Part shown: positions 50,748 to 58,825 of the stretch, piece after piece
Numbering within the stretch: the first letter of the stretch is position 1
Layout: every line of letters begins with the position of its first letter
The notes under the pieces: model-generated
The model's database searches: none
Told to the model about the DNA's origin: nothing
What the model saw: only the letters and a program-made list of their open reading frames with translations
Made by a program: the position numbers and the translations under genes
Source: an uncultured Lachnospiraceae bacterium
Lineage (GTDB): Bacteria; Bacillota; Clostridia; Lachnospirales; Lachnospiraceae
Direction: 5' to 3'
Assembly (NCBI GenBank): GCA_947630025.1
Contig: CANRFZ010000011.1
Coordinates: forward strand, 44,988-108,987
Length of the DNA: 64,000 nt

Positions 50748-52778
50748 TTACGACGTTCCCTCAGAGAAATACAGGGTTATGGTGCCGTATACGTCGGGAT
50801 AGTTTTTCATGTAAACGCGGATCTTCATCGGGCTGGTGTATACGACATGAGGCGTATCCCAGTTGCGGCCCGTCACGCTGATATGGCCGGAGCCTTGCAT
50901 TTTATTGGCATCGTCCGGGCTGCCCATGGCCACGGGCGCAAACAACTCCACGTTCACATCCACGCCGTCCGGGGCTTCATACTCCAGCTCCTCTACCCTG
51001 CTGGCGATAACGTCCGAACTGTTCTGCATGGACACGCTCCAATAGCCCACCAGATCGAACTCATACTTAAAGTAAACGTCGTCGGTGGACGGATTGACCG
51101 GACAGGAATAAGTATGCAGGTCGTAAATCTTTACCGCAGGCACATGGAACATCTGCTCGTGATCCCAGTCCTCGCCGGTCACCGGATCGTGCATATGCGC
51201 CACTACCATCACATTGTAGCTCTGGTTCAGCGGCAGCCCTTCGTCATAGCCGACGTAGAACGGGAACTCGTGGTTACTCCAGTTGCTGACGCCGTCCAGA
51301 TTGAACTTGATATGGACGTACTGCAGCAGGTCGTCGTAAGCGGAAATCCTGTCGCCGTCCAGATTGCAGAAATAATATTCGATATTGGTACAGGTCACGT
51401 CGTAGCCAAAATTCGTTGACCACGAATAGAACATATTGTTATGCCACTGGCCTTCCGTCTGGCCGCGCTTCATGCTGGAATTGCCGCCGACGCCGGGATC
51501 TTCCGGAATATGGTATGTGACCGTATCGTAGCGCGTCTCGCCGGTGACATTGGAGTGCGCCTCCACCGTGATGGAGAAATTTTTGCCCAGATAGGCGGCG
51601 TCCTTCTTGACCTGCAGCGTCAGGTTCTTGGTATTATCGGTAAAAGGCTCTACCCACGAGGGTTCGCTGACAGTCCACTTATAGGTGGTATTGGCGATCT
51701 CCTCCGGCGTCCAGCGCCCGGTCAGATCGAGCACCGTGCCGTAAGTCGGATTGAACGCGGTCAGGTTCTGCTCCGTGATATGGACGGCGGTCAGCGATTT
51801 GATTTCACCGCCCACCAGCTTCAGCGTGCCTTCGGCCTTTTTATTCGGATTGCTCTTATAACGCGCCACCACGGTCAGGTACTCGTGGGGATCGGTGTAG
51901 CCGACGTGCAGCACGCCGGTGTCGCTGTCGATATGGCTGGCATCGCCGGAAACGGCATCCTTAATCTCCCACTGCACCAGATCGTTGATATTCGTCGTGG
52001 CGTCAAAGGACAGATAGGCGTAGATATTGTATTCCAGCCCTCTCTCCACCTCGGAAACGCCGTCGATGATTTTGGTCGGAAGGGGCTCCGCCAGACCGGA
52101 ATACCACAGTTCAAAGGCATCCGAGAGTCTGGGGGTGTCGTCCAGAATCTCCTGCGGATCGTTGCTGAGCAGCAAGCGATTGCGCAGCGTGATAATCGGG
52201 CTGGTGGCATAGGCCGCCCGCCCCGCGCTGTCGCGGTAGCCCACGGTGATGGTGACGGAGCGCACGAGCGTCTCCGCCTCGCCCTTGTCATTGTATTCCT
52301 CCACGGTATCGCTCAAGTCCATGTCAAAGGACTCGACGTTCTCGGCCAGAAGCTGCGGATGCGTATAGACCGCGCCCGCGCTCTCCCATGCGCCGGTGTC
52401 CGCGTTCTGCGCCACCTGCTCACAGTCATAGGTGATCTGGCCGTCGGCTTTTTTAAAGGTGACAGTCTCCTTGACGCTCCCCGATGTGCCCGCAGGCGCG
52501 TCGGGCTGGATATGGTACATCGTGACGACCGTCTCCTCGTTCTCCGTGCCGGGACTGGTGACTTCCTTAGAAATGCCGCCGTTGGTATCGATAATCAGAT
52601 CCTCGATCTGGTTGACGGCCTGCTCCGCCTCTTTCTGCAGCTCGGCGTCCGCGCTGCCCTTGGCGAAGCTGCGGCTGCCGGTTATCATAAAGGATGTCAC
52701 GGACACCATCACGATGCCGAGGATCGCGACGGCGATCATCATTTCCACCAGTGTCAGACCTCTGTTTTCTCTCCTCAT
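50748..52778 (-). CDS. PilW-like minor prepilin with large C-terminal region
   Basis: 676 aa from ATG 52778 (GGAG upstream). The prepilin leader is short and the site is MRRENRG^LTLVEMMIAVAILGIVMVSV with Glu at +5, so PilD should cleave it. The pilin helix is followed by about 600 residues of beta-rich, Ig-like-looking sequence, far larger than usual minor pilins (about 200-350). It lies between the FimT-like prepilin and the giant gene. Confidence 0.82.
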   Translation of the reverse strand: MRRENRGLTLVEMMIAVAILGIVMVSVTSFMITGSRSFAKGSADAELQKEAEQAVNQIEDLIIDTNGGISKEVTSPGTENEETVVTMYHIQPDAPAGTSGSVKETVTFKKADGQITYDCEQVAQNADTGAWESAGAVYTHPQLLAENVESFDMDLSDTVEEYNDKGEAETLVRSVTITVGYRDSAGRAAYATSPIITLRNRLLLSNDPQEILDDTPRLSDAFELWYSGLAEPLPTKIIDGVSEVERGLEYNIYAYLSFDATTNINDLVQWEIKDAVSGDASHIDSDTGVLHVGYTDPHEYLTVVARYKSNPNKKAEGTLKLVGGEIKSLTAVHITEQNLTAFNPTYGTVLDLTGRWTPEEIANTTYKWTVSEPSWVEPFTDNTKNLTLQVKKDAAYLGKNFSITVEAHSNVTGETRYDTVTYHIPEDPGVGGNSSMKRGQTEGQWHNNMFYSWSTNFGYDVTCTNIEYYFCNLDGDRISAYDDLLQYVHIKFNLDGVSNWSNHEFPFYVGYDEGLPLNQSYNVMVVAHMHDPVTGEDWDHEQMFHVPAVKIYDLHTYSCPVNPSTDDVYFKYEFDLVGYWSVSMQNSSDVIASRVEELEYEAPDGVDVNVELFAPVAMGSPDDANKMQGSGHISVTGRNWDTPHVVYTSPMKIRVYMKNYPDVYGTITLYFSEGTS

Positions 52779-52782
52779 ATTA

Positions 52783-52892
52783 TCTCCATTCCGGAGCGAC
52801 TGTATCCGGCGCGGCTCTCCGCGCCCGCTCCTATGACTGCACTTACGCCTGCAACCTGTCTGTGTGCCTTTGCCTGCACTTATGCCTGTCAT
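52783..52892. repeat. Short tandem repeat and shared start-site block
   Basis: TCTCCATTCCGGAGCG (52783-52798) contains the SD for the PilW-like gene and is identical to 57905-57920 before the PilV-like gene. Further up, CTGCACTTAYGCCTG occurs at 52837 and 52874 (period 37). Confidence 0.55.
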
Positions 52893-52914
52893 CTATGCCT
52901 GTGCCGCGATAGGG

Positions 52915-53625
52915 TTAATCTACCCTCTCCAATTCATGTTTGCCTGTGCCGAGGTGCAGCGTGATCCGGTAAGTTCTGCCGTGGCTGATGGTGATTTCCC
53001 TGCACTTGGCGCCCGCCGGGGACAGATCCGCGCCGTCCGCGCCTGTCAGGTACGCCTCTTTCACCGCGCCGCTGACGCGGTCGTAGACCACGGTAAGGGT
53101 GTCGCCTTCGGCAAAAGTCTGAGGGCTGCCTAGGGTGCCGCCCGCGCCGTCGTCGAACGTGCACTCTATGCTGACGTTCTTCCTGCCGATCTTTTCCTCC
53201 TCCGCCTGCACGAAGACATCCTCGTCGCCGCGGTCATCGCGGGTGCCGGTGACAACGGCGTTGATCGGCTGGTAGTAGCGCACGCGGTAGCCGTCGCTCT
53301 CCAATGTCAGCTCCATATAGCAGTCGACGGAGGCCGACCGCGTCAGGGCGTAGTTTTTCTCTTTGGACAGGGCGGCGCTTAGGTCATTGGCGCACTGGCG
53401 GGCGTACTGCCCGGTGAGCAGCGACAGTCCGTAGAACATGAAGCTGCCGAGAATCGCCATCAGCGCGATCACAATCATCAGCTCCACGAGGGAAAACCCG
53501 CCGCGGTCTTGTGTGAGCCCGGCCGCCGAAACTTCTCCGCGGGCTTCTGTGCGCCCGGCTTCGGAAATTTCTCTGCGGTCTATCTTCGTCCCTGTCAGGG
53601 AAAATCCTCTGTGATCCCTTTTCAT
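52915..53625 (-). CDS. FimT/PilE-like prepilin with repeat-extended leader
   Basis: 236 aa from ATG 53625 (AGGAGAGG upstream). The true pilin helix is G^FSLVELMIVIALMAILGSFMF with Glu at +5. It is preceded by an unusual 43-residue leader that starts MKRDHRGFSLTGTK, a second cleavage-like RGFSL without the +5 Glu. Two copies of a 12-residue unit follow (RREISEAGRTEA, RGEVSAAGLTQD). The mature part (about 190 aa) is a normal size for a type IV pseudopilin. Confidence 0.82.
   Translation of the reverse strand: MKRDHRGFSLTGTKIDRREISEAGRTEARGEVSAAGLTQDRGGFSLVELMIVIALMAILGSFMFYGLSLLTGQYARQCANDLSAALSKEKNYALTRSASVDCYMELTLESDGYRVRYYQPINAVVTGTRDDRGDEDVFVQAEEEKIGRKNVSIECTFDDGAGGTLGSPQTFAEGDTLTVVYDRVSGAVKEAYLTGADGADLSPAGAKCREITISHGRTYRITLHLGTGKHELERVD
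53506..53577 (-). repeat. 36-bp tandem duplication in a prepilin leader
   Basis: Two imperfect 36-base copies, 53542-53577 and 53506-53541, keep frame and encode two 12-residue units. They lie between the decoy and the true prepilin site. Confidence 0.75.
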
Positions 53626-53632
53626 ACCTCTC

Positions 53633-56119
53633 CTATTTCTTCAGCCAGCGTTCGTAGGTGATCAGGTCGGCCACCGAGACTTTGGACGTGCCCGCGTCCA
53701 CGGCGGACGTTCCGCTGCTGGCAAACCCCACGCTGTCGTTAAACACATTCAGCAGATAGTAATCTCTGTCGTCAGAAAATTCATCTACCTTGGTATATAA
53801 GATATCGGAAAAAATCTCCGCGTCAATAGGCTTAACCGTAATGCCCGCGCCATCCTCCACGGTGATCGTTCCCTTGGCGATGACCAGCCCTGTAAAATCG
53901 CTCTTTACGACGATATTCCCGGTGCTGACGACGATCCGCACGGAGGAAGAAGCCACGGCGCTGTCGATCGTATAGGTGGGCTCTCTGGTGAGCACCATAC
54001 TGTACGCGCCGTCCGCCGTGTCGAGCTGCACGCGGCTGCCTGCATTCTTTATGGCGATGATGCTGAGCAGTTCGGCCTCGTCTATGATATTGGAAAAGAC
54101 GTCGCGGGACTGTTCGAGTCCGGTGATCTGGCCGGAGCTCTTGATCATCTTGGTCGTCAGGGCGTTGTAAATATTGTCCTTGAGGATGGCGGTGCGCTTC
54201 GCCTCGGGCAGATTGGAATCCAGCGTGTCCACAACGTCCACGCTGCCCGCCGCGTCGTAGACGAGCATATTGCCCGCCGTATTCAGGTACACCATATCGT
54301 CGCCCATGCGGATCTCCTGCGCGTAGAGCCGCAGATAGCGGTCCACCTGATCGGCGTTGATGCCGTAATAATCTGCAAAATAGCTGTTGGCGGCGTCCTC
54401 GTCCCGAAAGCGGAGATAGCAGTAGACGATGGGCCCCGCGTTGGTCTGCTGGAAAACGACCTGCGGCACATAGGCCGGGCCGGTGGATGTATTTTCCTGA
54501 TCGATATAGTCGCCGAGGCTGCGGTTGCCCAGCTCCGGGATGGCCTTCGTGCCGTCCAGCATACAGTAGCCGGGATTGCCTGCCATCGACTCGTACTGCG
54601 CCAGCGTCAGCGGATTACAGTTGTACTCGGAGTCGCCGATGGTGCCGTCGGGGTTGACGCGGCATCCCACCGCCGAGGCGGGCGCGAGATAGATCATCTG
54701 GTTGCTCTTGACCGCCAGCGATTCGCCCATCATTACGTCCTGTTTATTCTCGATCGTCTGCGCCGTGCCGTCCGCCGCGGTATAGCCTGTGGAAGCGCCG
54801 TCGCCTGTGGACACATAGGCCCTGCCGCTGATCGTGAGACTCGTCAGTCCGGACAAATCCAGCCGAGAGTCACGCCCGTTAATAATAATTGCACTACTGA
54901 TATTAGAAGAAGTATCGGCTGCACCGTCTCCGTCGCCTGTGCCGCTATTTATCTCTCCGATATAACCGAAGCCGGTGTAGTCGCCCGCCAGCGTGACACT
55001 GCTGCCTGTGCCGTCGAGGATCAGGTCATTTTTCAGGTTCGTGCTGCCGGACAGATCTGCCACGGCGGAGTCCAGCACGAGATTCTGCGCCCACAGTTCC
55101 ATCCGCTCGGTGTTCATCCTGCTGCCCGGCGCGACGCCGATGTCGCCCTGACTGACCAGCAGCGACTGCTCCTCGTCCACCAGACCGTCCGCCCGGTCGA
55201 ACCGCACATTGACCGGGAACGTATCGCTGCCTACCTGTAGGGAAGGGGCCGCAGCGTCGTCGGGGTTCGTGCCCGCATAGACGTCGCCCAATATCTCGAT
55301 CTGGCCCACGGTGCCGAGACTGTCGCCCAGCACGAGGCCGTGGTTGGCGATGAGGCTGCAGGTCTCCAGCTTCGGCAGGGAGGCCGCCTGCGCGAAATTA
55401 AACGCGGGGAGGCCGATGCTGATATCGGTGCTGATGATGGACACATAGCCCGAAGGATCGATATAGGAAACTTTCAGGTCTTCCAAAACAATACGGGTGT
55501 TATTTTCAGGATTCGTCGCATCCGCAAGGCGGATCTTGTACCGGGGATCTCCGGCGGGCAGCGCCGTCTCGCTGGTTCCGGCGGGCGCGCTGTAGTCCAC
55601 ATTGGACTCCACGATCGCGCCGTAGGTGACGCCGTCGTCTAGGAATTTCCGGCGGGTGCCGTCGCCTGCCACGTCGGTGCCGTCGTCGAGGGTGCCGCCG
55701 CCCAGCGAGGCTTCGGAGAGGTAACTGCGCAGCTTCGCAATATTATAGTGGCCTTCGGTAGTGCCGTCCTCCAGCGCCTTTTTCATCTCGGTAAAATATT
55801 CGTTGCGGAACGCGATATTCCGGGCGTTGGCGCTGCTATAGACGGCGTAGTTCTCCATAATATGCTCATAGGACGCCTGCAGCACCGCGGAGGCTTCCTG
55901 CTGCAGCCCGACGTTGATCTCGTCCAGCACAGTCTCCGCGTCGTAGAACGTATCTTTGCCGCGTCTGTCCAACTGGCGCATCTTATAGCCGGAGTAGGAC
56001 ACGAACATCAGCACGGAGGCGAGCACGGTGACGAACGCGACGACGATAATCACCATGGCCAGCGCGTCGCCCCTGTTATCGCTATACAGTTTTTTGATGC
56101 TGCCACTGTCTTTCTTCAT
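53633..56119 (-). CDS. Large PilX-like pilus protein
   Basis: 828 aa. The N-terminus SDNRG^DALAMVIIVVAFVTVLASV resembles PilX/PilX_N proteins (RG-x-ALV, then a hydrophobic helix) but lacks the usual Phe at +1; Glu at +5 is also missing. The ectodomain is beta-rich with integrin- or adhesin-like Ser/Gly/Thr sequence and a central SSNISSAIIINGRDSRLDLS region. No obvious SD precedes the ATG. It follows the PilV-like gene across a pentanucleotide repeat. PilX identity is by position and N-terminus. Confidence 0.7.
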   Translation of the reverse strand: MKKDSGSIKKLYSDNRGDALAMVIIVVAFVTVLASVLMFVSYSGYKMRQLDRRGKDTFYDAETVLDEINVGLQQEASAVLQASYEHIMENYAVYSSANARNIAFRNEYFTEMKKALEDGTTEGHYNIAKLRSYLSEASLGGGTLDDGTDVAGDGTRRKFLDDGVTYGAIVESNVDYSAPAGTSETALPAGDPRYKIRLADATNPENNTRIVLEDLKVSYIDPSGYVSIISTDISIGLPAFNFAQAASLPKLETCSLIANHGLVLGDSLGTVGQIEILGDVYAGTNPDDAAAPSLQVGSDTFPVNVRFDRADGLVDEEQSLLVSQGDIGVAPGSRMNTERMELWAQNLVLDSAVADLSGSTNLKNDLILDGTGSSVTLAGDYTGFGYIGEINSGTGDGDGAADTSSNISSAIIINGRDSRLDLSGLTSLTISGRAYVSTGDGASTGYTAADGTAQTIENKQDVMMGESLAVKSNQMIYLAPASAVGCRVNPDGTIGDSEYNCNPLTLAQYESMAGNPGYCMLDGTKAIPELGNRSLGDYIDQENTSTGPAYVPQVVFQQTNAGPIVYCYLRFRDEDAANSYFADYYGINADQVDRYLRLYAQEIRMGDDMVYLNTAGNMLVYDAAGSVDVVDTLDSNLPEAKRTAILKDNIYNALTTKMIKSSGQITGLEQSRDVFSNIIDEAELLSIIAIKNAGSRVQLDTADGAYSMVLTREPTYTIDSAVASSSVRIVVSTGNIVVKSDFTGLVIAKGTITVEDGAGITVKPIDAEIFSDILYTKVDEFSDDRDYYLLNVFNDSVGFASSGTSAVDAGTSKVSVADLITYERWLKK

Positions 56120-56151
56120 ATCAGTTACGCCAGCTTTCTATGTGCCTTATC

Positions 56152-56280
56152 CTGTCCTATCTACTCCTACCTACTCTACTCTACTCTACCCTACCCTATC
56201 CTACCTACTCTACTCTACCCTATCCTATCCTATCCTACCTACTCTACTCTACCCTACCTACTCTATCCTATCTGTCCTAC
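56152..56280. repeat. CTACT/CCTAT pentanucleotide tract
   Basis: About 25 units of a 5-base repeat (mixtures of CTACT, CTACC and CTATC). It ends 32 bases upstream of the PilX-like start codon, in the 246-base gap after the PilV-like gene. Confidence 0.85.
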
Positions 56281-56365
56281 TGCCGCAGTCCGCACACTCC
56301 TTCTCAGAGTTGTATGGAACTGTGGGAGCACTGCAGCGCGGGCCGGCAGTTCTGCGGCCTGCTCG

Positions 56366-57898
56366 CTACTCTATCTTCGAGCCCGTGAGGGTGACTAGCG
56401 GCTCGGCGGCGGGATCGCTGCCGTGCTCATAGACGCGCACGGTCATTGTGTAGATTCTGTCGTAGGCCGTCTTTTCGTTTAACGATTTCAGCTTCAGGAA
56501 CGACACGACGCCGGAATCGTTGATCTTGCCGGACGCGAGGGCGGATGCGCCTGCCCCGGCATCGACGTCATAGCACCGGCAGTTCGGCAGGGCATTGGGA
56601 TCGATGGTCGGATCGGCGGGATCGGGGTAGTCGAGGTTGATAAAATAATTGGCCGCGGCCACGGATGAACCGGATTCGCCCGCGCTTACGCCGTCGTAGA
56701 TGCGGATCTCGTCCCTGCCGCCCGCCTTGTGGTTGACGTCATACAGGCACGTCGCCACGTAGTCGCGCTTCGCGGCGGTATCCATGAGGCTGTCATACAG
56801 CGTCCGGTCGAACGTGGGGCCGCTATTGACGCTGGGCGTATAAGCGCCGCCGCCGGAGCCGGGGCCGTCGTAATCGTCCGAAAAGTTGATGACGTTCTGC
56901 TCCATCAGATAGATATTGACAGGGAGTTTGTCTTCGTTCCTGATGATGATGACGTCCGAGTCGGGCACCGCCTTGCCGGAGACGTAGCGGGGCGCGTAAA
57001 AGAGGTAGACGCTCTGCAGCGCCACGGGGTTGCCGTCTCCGTCGTCGGTCTGGGCGTTATTAAAAAAGATCTTCTCCCCGCTGCTATAGCGTCTGTCGGC
57101 GGCCTCGACGATGCCCGCCGCGTAGGTGTCGTCCAGAATATAGACGTACTCCGCCTTGGCGATCGTGACCGTCCTGCCGGCCTGCTCCTTCTGCTCCACC
57201 GTCAGCGTGATCTCCCGGTGCAGATGTCTGGCGAAGTCCTCTCTGGCCTCGGTGCCGCCGGTCTTCTGGTGGGTATAGAAGTAATTGTACGCCTCCTCGT
57301 CCATGCCGCTAGTCTGCGTCAGGTTGCGGACGCGCTGCACGTACGCGCCGCTGTCCAATGCGCTGAGGGTATTGATATCCGCGACCTGCGCGGTATTTTC
57401 GTCAAAATAACTACTGTTACGCTGCGCGTCCAGCGTCACGGTCACGTCGTAGGTGGCCACGTCGGAGCCGCCGTGGAAGATACGGATGCCGCTGCCGTCC
57501 GAGCCTTCGTTGACCACGCCTTCCCATGCAAACTCATAGAGGCCGTTGCCGGCGTCCTCGCGGTCTGTGGGGGGCGACGTCGGATCGGTGGGATCGGTGG
57601 GCGTCGCCGCGGGATCGCGGGGCGTACTGAGATCCGTAAACGTAAAGTCGCCATACTTCGCGTCGGCGTCGGAGGCCGCCGCCAGCGTCTTCATGTCTTC
57701 CAGCTTTTCGCGCTCAAAGATCTCCATCACGTCCTGCGCCAGCGTCGTCGCGCGCATCATGCGCCTGCTCCTGTTGTTGACGGTGTAGGAAGTGACGAAA
57801 CTGTGCAGCAGGGGCACGATAATCACCGCCAGAATCACGACCGCGATCATCAGCTCCAGCAGCGTAAAACCTCGATTGTCACGCTTCCTTTTCTCCAA
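56366..57898 (-). CDS. PilV-like minor prepilin with large ectodomain
   Basis: 510 aa from TTG 57898, supported by GGAGA six bases upstream and by the normal leader it gives: MEKRKRDNRG^FTLLELMIAVVILAVI with Glu at +5. The frame is open upstream to an ATG at 58057, but that would add 53 residues read through an inverted-repeat element. The ectodomain is Asp/Thr/Ala-rich and twice the usual size. Confidence 0.8.
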   Translation of the reverse strand: MEKRKRDNRGFTLLELMIAVVILAVIIVPLLHSFVTSYTVNNRSRRMMRATTLAQDVMEIFEREKLEDMKTLAAASDADAKYGDFTFTDLSTPRDPAATPTDPTDPTSPPTDREDAGNGLYEFAWEGVVNEGSDGSGIRIFHGGSDVATYDVTVTLDAQRNSSYFDENTAQVADINTLSALDSGAYVQRVRNLTQTSGMDEEAYNYFYTHQKTGGTEAREDFARHLHREITLTVEQKEQAGRTVTIAKAEYVYILDDTYAAGIVEAADRRYSSGEKIFFNNAQTDDGDGNPVALQSVYLFYAPRYVSGKAVPDSDVIIIRNEDKLPVNIYLMEQNVINFSDDYDGPGSGGGAYTPSVNSGPTFDRTLYDSLMDTAAKRDYVATCLYDVNHKAGGRDEIRIYDGVSAGESGSSVAAANYFINLDYPDPADPTIDPNALPNCRCYDVDAGAGASALASGKINDSGVVSFLKLKSLNEKTAYDRIYTMTVRVYEHGSDPAAEPLVTLTGSKIE

Positions 57899-57904
57899 TG
57901 CCAA

Positions 57905-57998
57905 TCTCCATTCCGGAGCGTTCTCGCGACAGGGCAAAAAGTAAATTCCTTCGGAATTAACTTTGCCATCAGGGGAGTTTGTGACGCTCCGACACAAA
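57905..57998. repeat. Nested palindromic repeat element between pilO and the PilV-like gene
   Basis: Outer arms CGGAGCG (57914-57920) and CGCTCCG (57985-57991) enclose a large hairpin (GGCAAA...TTTGCC, 57933-57967, with AATTCC/GGAATT inside). A TTTGTG/CACAAA pair spans the right arm. It looks like a dispersed intergenic palindrome; similar sequences seem familiar from Lachnospiraceae genomes (memory only). Confidence 0.55.
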
Positions 57999-58058
57999 TT
58001 TCCAAACGAATAAGGCTCGTTTTGTAAAACAATCAACACATCAGTGTGATTTTTCATG

Positions 58059-58814
58059 CTAGTTCTCGTCTGCGTCTCCGGCTTCCTCATCCGCCGCGCC
58101 GTCCGTCTCCTCGGTCTGCGCGCCCGCGTCTGTGCCTGCCGTGCCTGCCAAGCCGCCGTTGAGCGAGCCGAAGATATTGCCGGTGCCGGTCCAGACGCCG
58201 GAAATATCCTGTTCGATATAGGGCACATCCGTGCCGGTCAGGAAATAAAAGTTCACGCCCACCGAGCCGGTGAGGTAGCCTTCATTAGAGACGGTGAGGT
58301 TCACCGAATCCACCGACTTGCGCGTCTGGATGCCGTAGATATAGTTCAGCACGTTTTTCAGGCCGTTATTGGTCGTCATGATATTGACCGTGGTGGGAAG
58401 GCGGTACATCCCGATATTGTCATCGGTGAGCTCATAGCCGTCCTCCGAGGTCAGCGAGCCGGGATAGGTGATCTGCTCCGGCGCGGACATCGACACGGCG
58501 GGCACCCTGACTTCGTTGGCGTCCACCAGCTCCATATTGTAGAGGTACATGATCTGGTCCTCGCGCAGCACCCCTGCGGGAAATGCCTGCACGATGCGGT
58601 CTTCCTCGGCCTGCATCGCGTCGATGGAGTCCAGATATTCGTCTTTCTTAGCCTCCAGAATCTCCAGCTTATCCACGCGCTCCTTCAGCGTGGCGTTCTC
58701 CGCCTCCAGCGCCGCCGTCTTGTCATTAAAATTCCGATAGACGAACTGCCACGACATCACCGCCGCGAGGATACCGAGCACTACAAACAAAAGCTGCAAT
58801 TCATTCTTTTTCAT
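58059..58814 (-). CDS. pilO: PilO-like inner-membrane pilus assembly protein
   Basis: 251 aa. One transmembrane helix (about 7-26) is followed by a coiled coil (about 30-75) and a ferredoxin-like domain. The last 30 residues are acidic and disordered (TEETDGAADEEAGD). PilO pairs with PilN to form the alignment subcomplex. It follows the pilM/N gene by 11 nt. Sequence similarity is weak, so the call rests on architecture and place. Confidence 0.75.
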   Translation of the reverse strand: MKKNELQLLFVVLGILAAVMSWQFVYRNFNDKTAALEAENATLKERVDKLEILEAKKDEYLDSIDAMQAEEDRIVQAFPAGVLREDQIMYLYNMELVDANEVRVPAVSMSAPEQITYPGSLTSEDGYELTDDNIGMYRLPTTVNIMTTNNGLKNVLNYIYGIQTRKSVDSVNLTVSNEGYLTGSVGVNFYFLTGTDVPYIEQDISGVWTGTGNIFGSLNGGLAGTAGTDAGAQTEETDGAADEEAGDADEN

Positions 58815-58825
58815 CGTCTGTCCTC

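Noticed and set aside
57899..58057. N-terminal extension of the PilV-like prepilin from ATG 58057
   Set aside because: It would place a 63-residue leader read through a palindromic element before the cleavage site. TTG 57898 has an SD at 6 bases and gives a normal leader.
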